A DNA stretch of 64,000 nucleotides, taken from assembly GCF_033958435.1 (NCBI RefSeq), contig NC_134158.1, positions 10,170,337-10,234,336 on the forward strand, in the 5' to 3' direction. Both the position numbers and the translations under genes were made by a program. Below, piece after piece: positions 42,101-51,654 of this stretch (the stretch's first letter is position 1; each line of letters starts with the position of its first letter). Origin of the DNA: Carettochelys insculpta (taxonomy: Eukaryota; Chordata; Testudines; Carettochelyidae). The notes beneath the pieces were generated by a model, which was not told the DNA's origin, did not search any database, and worked only from the letters and a program-made list of their open reading frames with translations.

Positions 42101-43668
42101 GGAGCCCCCAAGAGTTTGTCATCTGAGGTTTGAAAGCACAAAAACAGCACACACACCCCGAGCTGTGTGCAGGCCCAGTGCCCCAGCTCCAGCTGGAAGC
42201 TACAGCTCACACCCCCAGTGCAGCCCAGGGCAGGCGGTGGGGGAGACACTGCGAGTGCAGGCTGGTTTCCCTCTGTACCCCCAGAGATAGGACAACAACG
42301 TTGGTTCAGTTCCCAGCTCACCCACAGACCTTGGGGGTCACCCAGACAGTATGTAGGTGCCTGACTCCCATTGGCTGAGCTGGGGGCTCCATTAACCCCT
42401 CCCAAGAGAATAGCCCGTTCGACCCCATGGCCACATAAGCGCACACACTCACAGTGCGGGAATGGGCAGGGCAGAGGGAAACGTGACATATGATTTCCCT
42501 TTGTGTCATGCAGAATACTCTGGTGCGACAGACAGGCTCCGCCAATCACTGGCTTGGACTCCGGAGGGAACCGGGCCAGCCCTGGAGATGGGTGGATGGC
42601 ACTGCATTCAACCACCAGTGAGTCCCCTTCTTTCTGACTGCACCTGGGGGGCAGAACAGAGGGGATCATCTCATGATATAGGGCAAGTAGGGCCAGAGCC
42701 CCACTCACGACTTGGGACCCTTAGAAAAGCCCCCTTCCCAGAGAGGAACCCGTCCCCTTTCCTCCCCCTCCAGAAGTGGCAGCAGGGGCCTGTCTACACC
42801 CAGGGTGGAATTGGTGTCACAAGTGGGATCCCAACAGCTGGGCCTTCTGCTCTCCTCTCTCCTGCCCCACGGTGCCGCCTGCTGGGGTGGAGTTGGCCAG
42901 CGAGGAGAATGGGTTTGGGCCGTTTTTCAGAACGTTGCTGTTTGGATTCCTGTTTCGACACGGCCTCTCGACCCCGTTTTCTTTTCAACGTGGGTCTAAA
43001 ACAAAGCCCAAGTCCGAGAGCGACGTTTCACTTGGCCCGAGCCCAGAGCAAGAGCACCGCGGGATTTCTGCCGGCCATGTCCTCCGCCAGTTCGGCTGTG
43101 GGAAACTCCCAGATTTCCCGTGACTGCCCCCTGCCATCCGCCCCCCGGCGTGGGAATGCCAGGGGCAGCTGGGCCATGTAACCTTTCCCAGGCCCGGGCC
43201 CCGGGGGAGACACCCCGGGGGCATTTCTGTGCCTGGCGCATCCTTTGGGGGTTCCCCGCATGCAAGTGCGGCAGTTCTGTCTCTGGCCAGCAGAAGGGCA
43301 GGGCGGTACCGTCCAGCACAGCCCTCGGGGGGCTTGGGGCAGGGGGATCGCGGCAGGAAAGTACCAGGGAGAACTGCAAGTGTGGGGTGCAGGGCGGGGG
43401 GCTGAGTAGACAACCGTGGATGAGGATAGAGGGAGAGGAGGGGGGACAGACAAACCGCTGGACAGACGCTGGGCATATGACCCCCACCCCGCCTGCCCCA
43501 TGCCACGCTGCCCCTGCCCGAGTAACGAGCCCCCTTCTGCCCCACAGGCAGGAGGTGCCGGGAGCCGGGCGCTGCGCGTACCTGGCGGCGGGAGCCCTGA
43601 GCAGCGCCGGGTGCCACACAGCAAGGGGCTGGGCCTGCCGCCGGGAGCCGGGCAGCCCCACGTGCTGA
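39141..43668 (+). CDS. NK-type C-type lectin, type II membrane protein (complete CTLD)
   Basis: Coding exons: 39141 or 39223 to 39327 (transmembrane, LMAWTILLLFLVAIGGLSAT), 41028-41215, 42514-42617 and 43548-43668 (stop TGA). Phases are 1, 0 and 2 and join cleanly. The CTLD is complete: CCPEGW, HCFYL, NYC, then HWLGLRRE and QPWRWVDGTAFNHQ, then RCAYLAAG, GCHT and WAC. It resembles CLEC2/NKR-P1 lectins, which bind protein partners on NK and other cells. The EPN/WND calcium and sugar residues are absent, as is usual in that group. Two starts are possible: ATG at 39141 with a ~33-residue cytoplasmic tail read straight into the transmembrane part, or splicing at the strong acceptor before 39223 from an upstream exon. 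Related lectin genes lie in the chicken MHC (B-NK, B-lec). Introns carry a DNA transposon and a CR1 tail. Confidence 0.88.
39651..40328. mobile_element. Non-autonomous DNA transposon (MITE-like), copy 2, 678 bp
   Basis: It has the same terminal repeats and interior as the element at 22731-23552, without that copy's internal duplications. It is flanked by ttg on both sides (39648-39650 and 40329-40331). It sits in the intron between the transmembrane and first CTLD exons of the lectin gene. No transposase. Confidence 0.87.
40770..40890 (+). mobile_element. CR1 LINE 3' terminal scrap
   Basis: It reads gatcccggtcgctggaggtg, then tttaaggccaggttggacga, then ttgatgacctcacgttgtcc, which is the typical CR1 3' end. 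It lies in the same lectin intron. Confidence 0.75.
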
Positions 43669-44015
43669 GCCGGACCCGGCACACGGCAGAGCCGCTGCCC
43701 CCCAGCACCAAGACACAGCTTGCGGGGGCCACCGCGTCCTGCTGGCGCTTCCAGCCCCGAGGCCGTTACCCGTCCCGTGTGCCCCGTCCCCACGGCCGGC
43801 CCTGGGGAGCGACAGCCCCACGTCTCCCTTCCCGCGGGGCCCAGGGAAAGGGGCGCAGCCCCTGGGACAGGATGGGGCCTGGGCTGCCAGCGGGCGCAGG
43901 GCCCAGGGGGTCAGCCAGGGCGGGGGCCAAGCACGGCGGGGGGGGGGTCGCCACTGCTGAGAAAAAGGGAGTGGGGGGGGGGGTCAGTGTGACTAGTGGA
44001 GGGGCAGAGTCACCC
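43669..44015. other. Downstream of lectin gene, no further gene
   Basis: Probable 3' UTR and GC-rich flank. No AATAAA was noticed close to the stop. The long antisense frames here are shadows of GC-rich sequence. Confidence 0.4.
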
Positions 44016-44127
44016 ACAAACACACACACACAGCCAGGCGCCTCCTGGCCAGCAGGGGGCAGTGCTCTCTCACACACACACACACACACAGAGCCAGGCT
44101 GATCCTGGCCAGGAGGGGGCAGTGCTC

Positions 44128-44168
<41 letters not shown>

Positions 44169-44199
44169 CCAGGCCCCTCCCGGCCAGCAGGGGGCAGTG

Positions 44200-44234
<35 letters not shown>

Positions 44235-44300
44235 CCAGGCTGATCCCGGCCAGCAGGGGGCAGTGCTCTCTCTCACACACACACACACACACTCTGGCCC
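44016..44300 (+). repeat. Composite CA-repeat array carrying four CTCF-like motifs
   Basis: (CA)n tracts alternate with gagccaggctgatcc-type spacer and a near-constant 19-mer. The four motif copies are 44046-44064 (TGGCCAGCAGGGGGCAGTG), 44106-44124, 44181-44199 and 44247-44265, all on the plus strand at 60-75-bp spacing. The 19-mer matches the established vertebrate CTCF core (CCA-x-x-AGGGGGC) closely. Confidence 0.85.
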
Positions 44301-44544
44301 TGGCTGGATCACCCTGCAGGTCAGAGTCTGGCTCACGTCCAGGTGTGCAGAGCCCCCCCGACCCCTCCCGTGCCCATGGGGCCATCAGGCGGGGGGGGGG
44401 GGGGGTGGTTAATGAGTGACCCGGCCTGCTCCCTGCCCAGCAATGAGCTGCAATTAATGGTCTGGCGGGGGGGGGGGGGGGTGCGGGGGGAGGTGGGTAG
44501 TTCTAGTGTCAGCCAGGGACAGACACAGGGTCTGTCCCCCTGAG

Positions 44545-44825
44545 CCAGCCAGGCCCTGCCCTGGGCCGGGGGGAGCCGGCACCCCTAGAGGGGCCAGGCC
44601 CTGCCCCATTCCCTGCCCCCTGAGCCCCTGCCCTGGGCCGGGGGGAGCCGGCACCCCTAGAGGGGCCAGGCCCTGCCCCATTCCCTGCCCCCTGAGCCCC
44701 TGCCCTGGGCCGGGGGGAGCCGGCACCCCTAGAGGGGCCAGGCCCTGCCCCATTCCCTGCCCCCTGAGCCCCTGCCCTGGGCTGGGGGGAGCCAGTGCCT
44801 TTAGAGGGGCCAGGTCCTGCCCCAC
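44545..44825. repeat. 72-bp minisatellite, ~4 copies
   Basis: The phrase acccctagaggggccaggcc recurs every 72 bp, with ctgggccggggggagccggc before it. Two degenerate copies of the same unit occur at ~63560-63650 in a FLOT1 intron. Confidence 0.92.
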
Positions 44826-45019
44826 ACCTTTATCTAACACGCTGGAGAGAAGCTGAGGCTGCAGCTCAGTGGAAGTAACCCCCCTACCCCCACCCCAGAC
44901 CCGAACCCTGCAAACCCCCCACACCACCAACACACACCCTGGCCTGGCGGCTGAGCTGCACCACCGGTCCCACACCTCCCGGGCTGGCGGGGCCAGTGTG
45001 GGCAGGGGGTGCTTTGAGA

Positions 45020-45608
45020 GAGAAGGGTGGCCGGGCTGGCTGGCTGGGTGCATAGAGAGCGAGGGCTGGGTAGCAGGCTGGTTGGGTGGCTGGGTGCATA
45101 GGGACTATGGGTGGCTGGGTGCATAGGGACAAGGGCTGGCTGGCTGGGTGGGTGCATAGGGACTAGGGCTGGCTGGGTGGCTGGGTGCATAGGGAGCGAG
45201 GGCTGGCTGGGTGGCTGGGTGGGTGCATAGGGAGCGAGGGCTGGGTAGCAGGCTGGGTGGCTGGCTGGGTGCATAGAGACTAGGGCTGGCTGGCTGGCTG
45301 GGTGCATAGGGAGCGAGGGCAGGCTGGCTGGGTGGCTGGGTGGCTGGTTGGGTGCATAGGGAGCGAGGGCTGGCAGGCTGGCAGGGTGGCTGGGTGGGTG
45401 CATAGGGAGCGAGGGCAGGCTGGCAGGCTGGCTGGGTGGCTGGCAGGCTGGTTGGGTGCATAGAGACTAGGGCTGGCTGGCTGGCTGGGTGCATAGGGAG
45501 CGAGGGCAGGCTGGCTGGGTGGCTGGGTGGCTGGGTGGGTGCATAGGGAGCGAGGGCAGGCTGGCTGGGTGGCTGGGTGGCTGGCTGGGTGCATAGGGAG
45601 CGAGGGCA

Positions 45609-45641
<33 letters not shown>

Positions 45642-45655
45642 GCCGGGTGGATAGG
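45020..45655. repeat. CTGG-rich minisatellite
   Basis: The array is built from ggctggctgggtgcataggg and agcgagggc modules of irregular length (roughly 35-60 bp), with short pure (ctgg)n runs near 45612-45640. Minus-strand frames are repeat translations. Confidence 0.95.
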
Positions 45656-47674
45656 GAACTGGGGCGGCTGGTGATTGCCAGCTGCGACTGGACTTTTTTC
45701 AATGGCCCCGGCAGCCCAGCGGTGGCGGTTTTGCCGGCTGCAGCACGCGCTGTGGACGCTGGCAGGGAACTGGCTGCAGCGACTCCCGGCGCTGTCTGCA
45801 GCGGGTGCAGCTGCGTCAGCCGCACGGCCCGGGCCGGGCGCTGGCTTCGTCCCCCATGAACATCCTTTACATTTCCCCCATTAAAGCTCCTTCGCCTTCT
45901 GCTGAGCTCGGTTCCAAGCGCTCCCCGGGCTGCTTTGGGCTGAACCACCCGCAGCAGTTCGGTGTCGGCAGCAGATCCCCCCCACCTTCCCGCCGCCGGT
46001 TAACCCCTTCTCCAGACCGGTTCCACACCGGCTGCCTCGGGGGGCTCCCGGCACGGCCCCACGGAGACCGAGATGGCTGCGTTCACCGCTCGCTGCTCCG
46101 GAAACAGCCAGTCACTGCTGCCCTTCCTTCCTCTCCCCAGCGCTCAGGCCGGAGAGGCCCTTCCCTCTGCGCCCAGGACAAGGCACTTCATGTACGCGCC
46201 CGTGGTGGGGACCTGGTCTGGGCCTCCTGGACATCGGGGACCCCCCAGCCCCAGCCCGGCTGCACCTGCAGAGCGGGACCAGGTCGGGAGGGGGGTTCCC
46301 CAGCAGTGAGACACTTTCCCTTCACCCCTCACCCGGGTTTAGCTCTGGCTGATCCGCACTCGCTGCACGGCCAGGCCTGAGCCCCTGCCGACCCGGTGCC
46401 CTTCTGTGCATCTGCTGGCACCCGTAAGGACCTCCGCCGCCAACGACCACGGCCTGGGCAGCTCCGCTGAGCGCTCACCACACGGCGGGCTGCAGCCGGG
46501 AATCTCCGGCCTCGCCGACCGACGCAGAGAATCGTTAGCGCCGTCTGACGGCCTCGTCTGCCCGGAGCGCCCCTTGGCCAGCGGGTACCTGACCACCCCA
46601 CACCCCCTCTGCCACTGGCTGTCGCGTCCTGCCCTCGTCACTCTTCCAGTGCTGGCCGGCCCGACGGGGCCCTGATCTCAGCCGGGGCAGGGACTGTCTC
46701 TGTGCACACGTCCGAGCCCAGGCCCCGCCAAGCGCAGGTGTCAGCAGATCACGGTCCCCTCGCAGCACCCAGAGCCGGGGAGAGAAACCAGGTGTCCTGG
46801 CTCCCAACCAGCCTCCCCCTCCCCCCGGCTCTAACCTCTCGCCCTCCTGCCCCGCGAGGCGGCGAGGCCGGAAGGGAGCGGAAAGTGCAGCAGTAACCCG
46901 CCGTGTTTGGTAAACATCCGCAGGGCTCCGGGCCGGGGGCTGTTTTTCCAAAGGCCACGTTCCTGGCGCGCCAGGGCCAGCCGGGGAGTCTGCGCTCTGC
47001 CCAGATCCGGCCCAGGCCGGCGGCACTACCCCGCGCACGCGGGTGGGACAGAGCAGGGGGCTGCGGAGCGGGAGTGAGGGGCACTGGGCGGGGGCGGCTG
47101 GGGGAGGGACAGCACCCAGAGCCAGGTTAACACTCTGGAGTGGAAATTTCTTTCCCTCTTCCGCCCCCGGTTTTCCCTGTCCTGCCCAGGCCAATTCACC
47201 GGACGCCAGTTGCTCAACGCAGCAGCTCCAGGGCAACTCCGTCAGTTCCAACCACGGCCCCGGAACTGGCCCGTCCCCCACTGCCGAGCCGGCCTGGGAG
47301 CAGCGGCCCGAGACGCCCCAGCCTGCGGCGGTTCCTGCCAGGATCTGGCTCCTGGTGCCAGCCCCAGTGCTGGCACTGGGGGGAGAGTGAGGGGTCCATT
47401 CAAACTCAGGGCAACCCCTCCAGGGCAGGCAGCTGTGTGGAGCACTGCCAGCGCCCCCTGGTGTTCTCAGTGGGTCATGTGGCTGCGCTCTGCTCCCTGG
47501 GGCCCAGCACATGGCACTGCTGGTGTGAGCAGTGGGATCCCACAGTCAGGTGGGGCTGAGTTGCCAGGACCAGGAAGGCAAAGGGGCAGATGGGACTAGT
47601 TTGTCTGGGCTGAGTTTGAGAGCTGCAGAGAGGCATGCACAACCCCTCACACACAACACCCAATGCACAACACC

Positions 47675-47680
<6 letters not shown>
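45656..47680. other. Gene-free GC-rich stretch
   Basis: No recognisable exon. A single copy of the 67-bp unit lies at ~46652-46702. The 325-codon minus frame at 46535-47512 is low-complexity GC-rich translation without a domain. Confidence 0.4.

Positions 47681-47741
<61 letters not shown>
47679..47741. repeat. (CA)n microsatellite
   Basis: About 31 uninterrupted CA units. Confidence 0.98.
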
Positions 47742-47742
<1 letters not shown>

Positions 47743-47927
47743 TGGAGGTGCGTGCTGGCTCCCCCGGCCGGGAGCTGGTGACTCATCCGGGCTGAAGGGC
47801 TCCACTCAAAATCTGCACAACAGCCGCATTCCCCGGATGTCTCTGCCGTGAGCAAAACCACAGCCGCAGATGGGGGTGGGGAGCAGTGCGGGTCCTGACT
47901 GCAGCCGGGTGCCTCCAGCATCACTGA

Positions 47928-48150
47928 GTTCACATCTGGCTCCATTCACGGCAGGGGAGCTGCTCTGGATTCAATGCAGAGTTGCTGAGTTCACACCCGG
48001 CTCTGGCTCCATTCACAGCAGGGGAGCTGCTCTGGATTCACTCCGGAGTTGCTGAGTTCACACCCGGCTCTGGCTCCATTCACGGCAGGGGAGCTGCTCT
48101 GGATTCACTCCGGAGTTACTGAGTTCACACCCGGCTCTGGCTCCATTCAC
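47928..48150. repeat. ~70-bp minisatellite, 3-4 copies
   Basis: The phrase gagttcacacccggctctgg plus ctccattcac and ggggagctgctctggattca recurs at ~47980, 48050 and 48120, with a partial first copy. Confidence 0.9.
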
Positions 48151-49635
48151 AGCTGCAGTCACTGGGGGAGCTGATCTCAGAGCTGGGCTGATATTTCCAG
48201 GAGCTGCACCTGACTCATTTCTGAGTGTGCAACCAGTGACTCACCCAGCACAGATGCCCCGACCCCGGCCAGCCCCCACTGCCCCACTGGCCTGCTGGGC
48301 TAACACCATACCCTGCCCCCAGCTGGAACTATAACATCCACGGGCTAAGTGGGAGCCAGGACTCCTGGGTTCTCTGCCCAGCTCTGGGAGGGTAGTGGGG
48401 GCTGGTGGTTAGAGCAGGGGGCTGGAGCCAGGACTTCTGGGTTCCCTCCCTGGCTATGGGGCACGTGCAGGTTTGTATTAACTCCATCCCCGGGCTGGGA
48501 AAATCAGGCGTGGAGGTGTTCATACAACGAAACGGTGCAAAGGACCATTGAGCCTGAGGCAAGGAACCCAGGAGTCCTGGCTCCTCCCTTCCCCCGCCTG
48601 CTCTAACCCTTGGGCCCTTCTCCCCTCCCAGCGCTGGTTTCCGTGTCAGAAGCTGCAGTTCAGGGTGTGGAAACCAGGACCTGCCCTGGCCTGTTCAGGG
48701 CTGCAGCCTCCCCGGCCGCCCACTGCTCAGCACCCAAATCCAGGGATTCCTGCGCCGGATCCTGACACAGCCCTTGCCTGGCCCCTGGTGACCCGCAGCC
48801 CCTACCAGCCCAGCTCCCCTCAGAGCTCCACCCACCGGGCATCCTTGCCTCCATTTCCCCACATTTCCTGCTCTGGCTTCCGCCCCCTCCCCCCACTGAC
48901 AGCTCAGCCCTTACCCAGGAAGAGGTGGCTCCCCCCGCACCCCATTTGGCCGTGCAGGGCTCTTCCGGGCTGTGACAGGCATCAGCCGGGGGGGCGAGGG
49001 GACCCGCTCGTGACTAAGGAGTCCCAGGGCAGCTGCAGCTTCCACTGCTCCTGCCAGAGCCACCGGGCTTGGCTCAGCATTAGCCCCCTGCTCCCTGGGC
49101 CCCACACCTGCCCCCTGGCTAACGGCCCCCCCCCAGTGCTGGGAGAACCCAGGAGTCCTGGCTCCCAGCCCCTGCTCTAACCACCAGCCCCACTGCAGAG
49201 AACCCAGGAGTCCGGGCCCCCAGACCCTTATTCTAATCACCATCCCCTTCCCCTGGCTCCGGCGGGAACCACTACATACACATGGCCCCTGACCCCCAGG
49301 CCCGGCCCCCTGTGCTCTGTGCCAAAGGGAAGTTGTGTTGCGTCAGTCCCTGGCAGCCGGTTTTTCTAATCTTACGACATCACAACCGGCAGTAAATCAT
49401 CCCCCGGCTCACACGCACCAGTGCTGGGCAGGGGGCGGATGTTGCCAGCCGTGTGTGTGCGTGTGTGTGTGCTGCTGTGTCTCCCCAAGCGGCAGGCTGC
49501 AGAGCTTTGTGTGTGTGGTGCTGTGTCTCTGTGTACAGCGCCGTGTCTCTGTGTGGGTGTGGTGTTGTGTCTGAAGGTTGCGGCTCAGTGAACGGGTGGT
49601 TGTTTTGAGTGGGTATTTGCACCTGGGTGTGCCTT
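48151..49635. other. Repeat-rich stretch without genes
   Basis: Several copies of the common phrase gaacccaggagtcctggctc followed by cagcccctgctctaaccac lie here in either orientation (near 48350-48450, 48560-48610, 49140-49220). Others are near 50035-50120 and 59320-59400. They resemble the tRNA-like head of an interspersed SINE. TG-rich sequence begins near 49440. Confidence 0.5.
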
Positions 49636-49639
49636 TGTG

Positions 49640-49825
49640 TGTGGGTATCGGAGGGGTGGCCGTGTTAGTCTGGAGCTGTAACAGCAACGAAGGGTCCTGT
49701 GGCACCTTATAGACTAACAGAAAAGTTTTGAGCCTGAGCTTTCGTGATGAAGTGAGTCTGTGCTCACAAAAGCTCAGGCTCAAAACTTTTCTGTTAGTCT
49801 ATAAGGTGCCACAGGACCCTTCATT
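49640..49825. mobile_element. Perfect 51-bp inverted repeat from a PLE-like tail
   Basis: Arms 49690-49740 and 49771-49821 are exact reverse complements around a 30-bp loop. The arm sequence (aagggtcctgtggcacctta, tagactaacagaaaagtttt) is the 3' end of a repeat common in turtles, probably Penelope-like. Assignment to family is tentative; the palindrome is certain. Confidence 0.8.
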
Positions 49826-50407
49826 TGTGTGTGTGGGGTGTGTGTGTGTGTGTTTTGATGGCTGTGCGTTGACGTATCTTGTGCTTAGCATGCAAGGGTT
49901 TGGCACAGCCCAGGGTGTGTGGGTCAGTGTGTGGTTGTGTGACCAGGGATATTTATCACACAGACTGGGGTCAGTATGTAACTGTGTTTCTGGCTCCCAG
50001 TGCTCTAACCACCAGTCCCTACTGCCCTCCTAGTGCCAGGGAGAACCCAGGAGTCCTGGCTCCCAGCCCCTGCTCTAACCACCAGCCCCCACTACCCTCC
50101 CAGCGCTGGGGAGAACCCAGGGGTGTTCGGGGGAGGTCGGGGTGTGTGTACGTCTCAGGCAAGGCACTGCAGGCCAGTGCGTACGGCCATTCAGTGTGTG
50201 CGTGTGTTACCCCTCAGGAGGTGTCTCAGCGGGAGCCTTTCTGCTCCGTGGGTGTATTTGTGTATTGCTCAGCCCCAGGTGCAGTGTGGGCAAATGGGGA
50301 TTTCGTAGGCCTGTTACACAGCTCGGGAAGTGCGGCCTTGAGGTGTATTGGGGGGGTGACACACAACAGGAAGTGTAGGTCAGCGAGCTCATTTTCTGTG
50401 ACGGTGG

Positions 50408-50410
<3 letters not shown>

Positions 50411-50449
<39 letters not shown>

Positions 50450-50450
50450 C
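50411..50450. repeat. (TG)n microsatellite
   Basis: About 18-19 TG units, within a wider TG-rich zone. Confidence 0.95.
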
Positions 50451-50749
50451 TGTGGCCGGGGGGAGGGGGTCCACCACTCAAGGGGCGGTGTCAGTGTGAG
50501 TCCGTGTCTGTGCACAACTCTGCAGCTGTGTGTCTGTGTGTGTCTCTCGCACAACTCAGCACACGGTGCCGGGGGTGTGCCATGCGCTGCTCCGGACACC
50601 TCTGTGTGTGTGTGTTGTGCAGCTCCACAGGCCTGTGTGTTCTCTGCTAGCTGTGCCTCCCACGCTGCCTGTGAGGTGTCTGGGCCGGGTGTGTGTTCTC
50701 AGTGTGTGACCTTTGCACAGCTGGGGAGTGTCGCTGGTTTGCACACTGG

Positions 50750-50880
50750 CTGCTAAGCGCAGGGTTGTGAGTCCAGTCCCCGAGGGGCCATTTAGGGATC
50801 GGGGCCAAGTTAAACTCTGTGAGGCCTGGACTCAGCAACCTCCAGGGGCCCCTTCCAGCTCCAAGAGGGAGGTGTCGGCA
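50750..50880 (+). mobile_element. tRNA-derived SINE, partial copy
   Basis: It matches the element at 38562-38765: gctaagcgcagggttgtgag, then ggggccatttagggatcggg, then cccttccagctccaagaggg. The head is incomplete. Confidence 0.65.
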
Positions 50881-51400
50881 TCGTGTGTGTGTTGCACGCT
50901 GGGTGTGTTTACATAGTTGTGTGCTGCACAGCATGGGTGTGTAGATACAGTGTGCACTGCACAGCACGGGTGTGTATAGTGTGTGTTGCACGCGGGGTGT
51001 GTCTATAGTATGTGTTGCACACAGGTGTGTCTATACAGTGTGTATGTTGCATGCAGGGTGTGTGCAGTGTTGTTGCACTGTGTGTGTTGCACGCGGGGGT
51101 GTATAGTGTGTGTTACACACAGGTGTGTCTATACAGTGTGTGTTGCATGCAGGGTGTGTGCATATAGTGTGGGGGGGTTGCACGAGGGTGTATGCATAGT
51201 TTGTGACATCGTGTGTGTGTGTTGCACGCGGGGGTGTATAGTGTGTGTTGCACACGGGTGTGTCTATACAGTGTGTGTGTTGCACATGGGTGTGTGCATA
51301 TAGTGTGTGTGAGAGGGTTGTACGAGGGTGTGTGCACAGTTTGTTGCACCATGTGTGTTGCACGCGGGTGCGTATACGCAGTGTGTGCCTTGCACACTCG
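50881..51400. repeat. TG-rich minisatellite
   Basis: The array is made of tgtgtgttgcacgcgggtgt and gtctatacagtgtgtgttgc modules. It ends just upstream of the IER3 promoter. Cys-rich frames on the plus strand are artefacts of this composition. Confidence 0.92.
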
Positions 51401-51462
51401 GGCTCGCACACGCCGCGTTCATTCCGCTCCCCGTTACGTGCCAGGCCCGGGGCCAGCAGCCC

Positions 51463-51472
51463 GGGATTTTCC
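51463..51472 (+). promoter_or_regulatory. NF-kB-like site upstream of IER3
   Basis: GGGATTTTCC fits the kB consensus GGGRNNYYCC exactly and lies about 190 bp before the start codon. IER3 is a known NF-kB target in mammals. Confidence 0.6.
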
Positions 51473-51517
51473 CCGAGTTCCGGCGCGCAGAGCTGGCCCC
51501 GCCCCTCCCTGGCGCAG

Positions 51518-51568
51518 CCAATGGGCGACAGGGGCGGGGGCGGGGGCGGGGCCCGCCCCATTCATAAG
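51518..51568 (+). promoter_or_regulatory. IER3 core promoter: CCAAT, GC boxes, TATA-like element
   Basis: CCAAT at 51518-51522, then GC-box runs (ggggcgggggcgggggcggg), then a TATA-like ttcataag at 51561-51568. Transcription would start near 51590, giving a 5' UTR of ~65 nt before the ATG at 51655. The arrangement suits an immediate-early gene. Confidence 0.6.
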
Positions 51569-51654
51569 GCGGCCCAACGGGCTGCCTCGCCAGTCAATCG
51601 TGCTGCGCTGCGTGAGGAGGACAAGCGCTGAAAATCGCGCTGCGCGCCAGCTCC

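Noticed and set aside
42985..43821. 278-, 265- and 234-codon minus-strand frames
   Set aside because: Antisense to the last lectin exon and its GC-rich surroundings; no domain or splice evidence.
46535..47512. 325-codon minus-strand frame
   Set aside because: GC-rich low-information translation, overlapping frames on both strands, no recognisable domain.
50883..51631. Cys/Val-rich plus-strand frames that look like a secreted cysteine-rich peptide
   Set aside because: They come from TGTGTG/TGCACG microsatellite sequence upstream of IER3.
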